Part shown: piece after piece, positions 4,911 through 5,926 of the stretch | Position numbering within the stretch: the first letter of the stretch is position 1 | How the letters are laid out: each line of letters begins with the position of its first letter | DNA from: Clostridia bacterium | Lineage (GTDB): Bacteria; Bacillota; Dehalobacteriia; UBA4068 | Assembly: GCA_012515255.1 (NCBI GenBank) | Contig: JAAYYR010000060.1 | Span: 1-5,926, forward strand | Length of the DNA stretch: 5,926 nucleotides | Direction of reading: 5' to 3' | Notes under the pieces: model-generated | The model's database searches: none | Seen by the model: only the letters and a program-made list of their open reading frames with translations | Told to the model about the DNA's origin: nothing | Made by a program: the position numbers and the translations under genes

Positions 4911-5900
4911 ATGAACAGCAGCAAGCAGGGTAAAAATAATCATGGCGGAAAACGCCGGCTAAGGGCCGATCTTCTTGCGGCCGCGCTATTGCTGGGTATC
5001 GCGATTTTCGCCGCTACCGCTTTGGTACGTTATATCAGCTACCAGCGTATAGATATGGTCAGGGTCGCCAAAAGCAGCGTTGAGGCCACGCTGGGCTGTG
5101 AGATCGCGGTATTGCGCAATGAAACCCTCGTCTACGCGCCCGCGGACGGCGATTTTCAGCCTGCCGCGGCAGCCGGCTCAAAAGTTAAGGCCGGCGGGCT
5201 GCTCGGCTTTATGAGCACCAGCCAAAAAGACGGTTTGGCCGGCAATGACCGGCCGGTATATGCGCCCCAGGGCGGTATCGTCTATTATGACCTTGACGGC
5301 TGGGAGGGCATCTTAAACACCGAGGAACCACTGGCGCGCGACTGGGAGGAAGTGTTCAGCCAGTTGCGTAATGGGCCGGCTATCCCGGCCTTAGCCGCTG
5401 AGGGCGGGCTTGAGAATCAGGGCCAGGGGCGGCGGATCGCCCGGCTGGTGGATAATTTAGCCGCTAATCTGATTTGTATCGCTGTTTGTGGCGATCTCAG
5501 TCCTTATGTGCAAGACGACAGCATCAAGATTCGCCTGACCAGGTCGCATACAGCCAAGACATTGCGTGTCGACTTGGACGATTCACTTACCATAGCAGGG
5601 GATACGCATTATCTCATTGCCGCCATTGGTCATGACGAGACTTATTTTTATGATTTTCGCTATCTGAGCGCCGCAATTATCGGCGACCAGATCAGCGGTA
5701 TGGAAATTCCGTTGTCGGCGCTGACCGAAAATGAGGCGGGGGAAACAGCCGTCCTGGTCAGCAAAAGCAAAAAGCTGGTTTTCCGGCAGGTGACAGTGTT
5801 GTATCGGGGCGAGGATATCGCTTTGGTTGAGGGGCTGCAAACCACAGATCAAGTGGCGAGCCGCCCGCAGTACGCCAAACCGGGGCAAAAAATATATTGA
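4911..5900 (+). CDS. HlyD-like membrane-anchored adaptor protein
   Basis: The protein has 329 residues. A basic N-terminus (K-R-R-L-R) leads into one membrane segment (about 21-43, L-L-A-A-A-L-L-L-G-I-A-I-F), so the rest should lie outside the cytoplasm. Two lipoyl/biotinyl-like half motifs follow: L-V-Y-A-P-A-D-G-D-F ... G-S-K-V-K-A-G-G-L-L-G (73-99) and P-V-Y-A-P-Q-G-G-I-V-Y-Y (115-126). They resemble the barrel-sandwich hybrid of HlyD/membrane-fusion proteins. The C-terminal half (about 200-329) looks like the beta-barrel and membrane-proximal parts, ending D-Q-V-A-S-R-P-Q-Y-A-K-P-G-Q-K-I-Y. The coiled-coil hairpin of true efflux adaptors is not evident, and no transporter genes are adjacent. 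As I recall, Firmicutes carry such a protein just upstream of the YggS-SepF division cluster, so a cell-envelope or division role is as likely as export. The ATG at 4911 has no Shine-Dalgarno, and the only in-frame ATG soon after (residue 49) would remove the membrane segment. Confidence 0.75.
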   Translation: MNSSKQGKNNHGGKRRLRADLLAAALLLGIAIFAATALVRYISYQRIDMVRVAKSSVEATLGCEIAVLRNETLVYAPADGDFQPAAAAGSKVKAGGLLGFMSTSQKDGLAGNDRPVYAPQGGIVYYDLDGWEGILNTEEPLARDWEEVFSQLRNGPAIPALAAEGGLENQGQGRRIARLVDNLAANLICIAVCGDLSPYVQDDSIKIRLTRSHTAKTLRVDLDDSLTIAGDTHYLIAAIGHDETYFYDFRYLSAAIIGDQISGMEIPLSALTENEAGETAVLVSKSKKLVFRQVTVLYRGEDIALVEGLQTTDQVASRPQYAKPGQKIY

Positions 5901-5910
5901 GGTTTAGGAC

Positions 5911-5926
5911 ATGCAAAAACAAACGC
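5911..5926 (+). CDS. Start of a downstream gene, truncated by the window edge (possibly YggS-type PLP protein)
   Basis: ATG at 5911 opens M-Q-K-Q-T and runs off the window. GAGG (5899-5902), overlapping the HlyD-like stop codon, lies 8 nt upstream and supports a real, co-transcribed start. By synteny with related Firmicutes the next gene could be the YggS/YlmE pyridoxal-phosphate protein that precedes sepF. Five codons cannot show this. Confidence 0.5.

Noticed and set aside
1..5926. CRISPR array, insertion sequence, tRNA or attachment site.
   Set aside because: No regularly spaced repeats, transposase-like ORFs, tRNA-like cloverleaf or flanking direct repeats were seen on either strand.

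Overview
The window reads as a chromosomal segment of an endospore-forming member of the Firmicutes. The evidence is the C-terminus of SpoIIR (activator of the mother-cell sigma-E pathway), a YlmC/YmxH-type PRC-barrel sporulation protein and NrdR. Coding DNA is moderately GC-rich (many GGC/GCC/CGC codons), which would suit a Sporomusa-like Negativicute or a GC-richer clostridium. I infer this from gene content and composition, and the genus is not established.

Layout. Bases 1-156 hold the end of spoIIR (+). A perfect 42-nt palindrome at 184-225 separates it from the convergent ylmC/ymxH-like gene (224-538, -). A divergent intergenic region (539-752) carries a very good sigma-A-type promoter (641-669) for nrdR (753-1232, +). 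A 257-nt gap with hairpins and a possible promoter follows. Then comes a tightly overlapping five-gene redox operon (1490-4817, +): an HcnA-like [2Fe-2S] protein, an HcnB-like FAD/NAD(P) oxidoreductase, a two-cluster [4Fe-4S] ferredoxin-type protein, a BFD-like [2Fe-2S] protein, and a DadA/HcnC/SoxB-type FAD amine dehydrogenase. After a weak terminator and an extended -10 promoter lies a membrane-anchored HlyD-like gene (4911-5900, +). The first codons of one more gene (5911 to the window edge) end the window.

How the genes work together. The five-gene cassette has the parts of a dye-linked, multi-subunit amino-acid or amine dehydrogenase, comparable to hydrogen cyanide synthase HcnABC, opine oxidases, D-hydroxyproline dehydrogenases and archaeal L-proline dehydrogenase complexes. 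The DAAO-fold subunit would oxidise a glycine-, N-methyl- or proline-like substrate, and electrons would pass through the 2Fe-2S and 4Fe-4S proteins and the second flavoprotein. The substrate cannot be read from the sequence. The stop/start overlaps (4, 8, 1 and 4 nt) indicate translational coupling.

The main oddity is an in-frame amber codon (TAG, 3921-3923) at codon 90 of the 388-codon catalytic-subunit gene. Everything else in that frame is intact: Shine-Dalgarno, coupling, FAD motif and C-terminal signature. It may be a very recent nonsense mutation, a sequence error, or a read-through or amber-decoded codon. UAG also ends nrdR and this same gene, so wholesale reassignment of UAG is unlikely. 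A second point of interest is the HlyD-like gene, whose extended -10 element sits so close to its ATG that the mRNA would be essentially leaderless.
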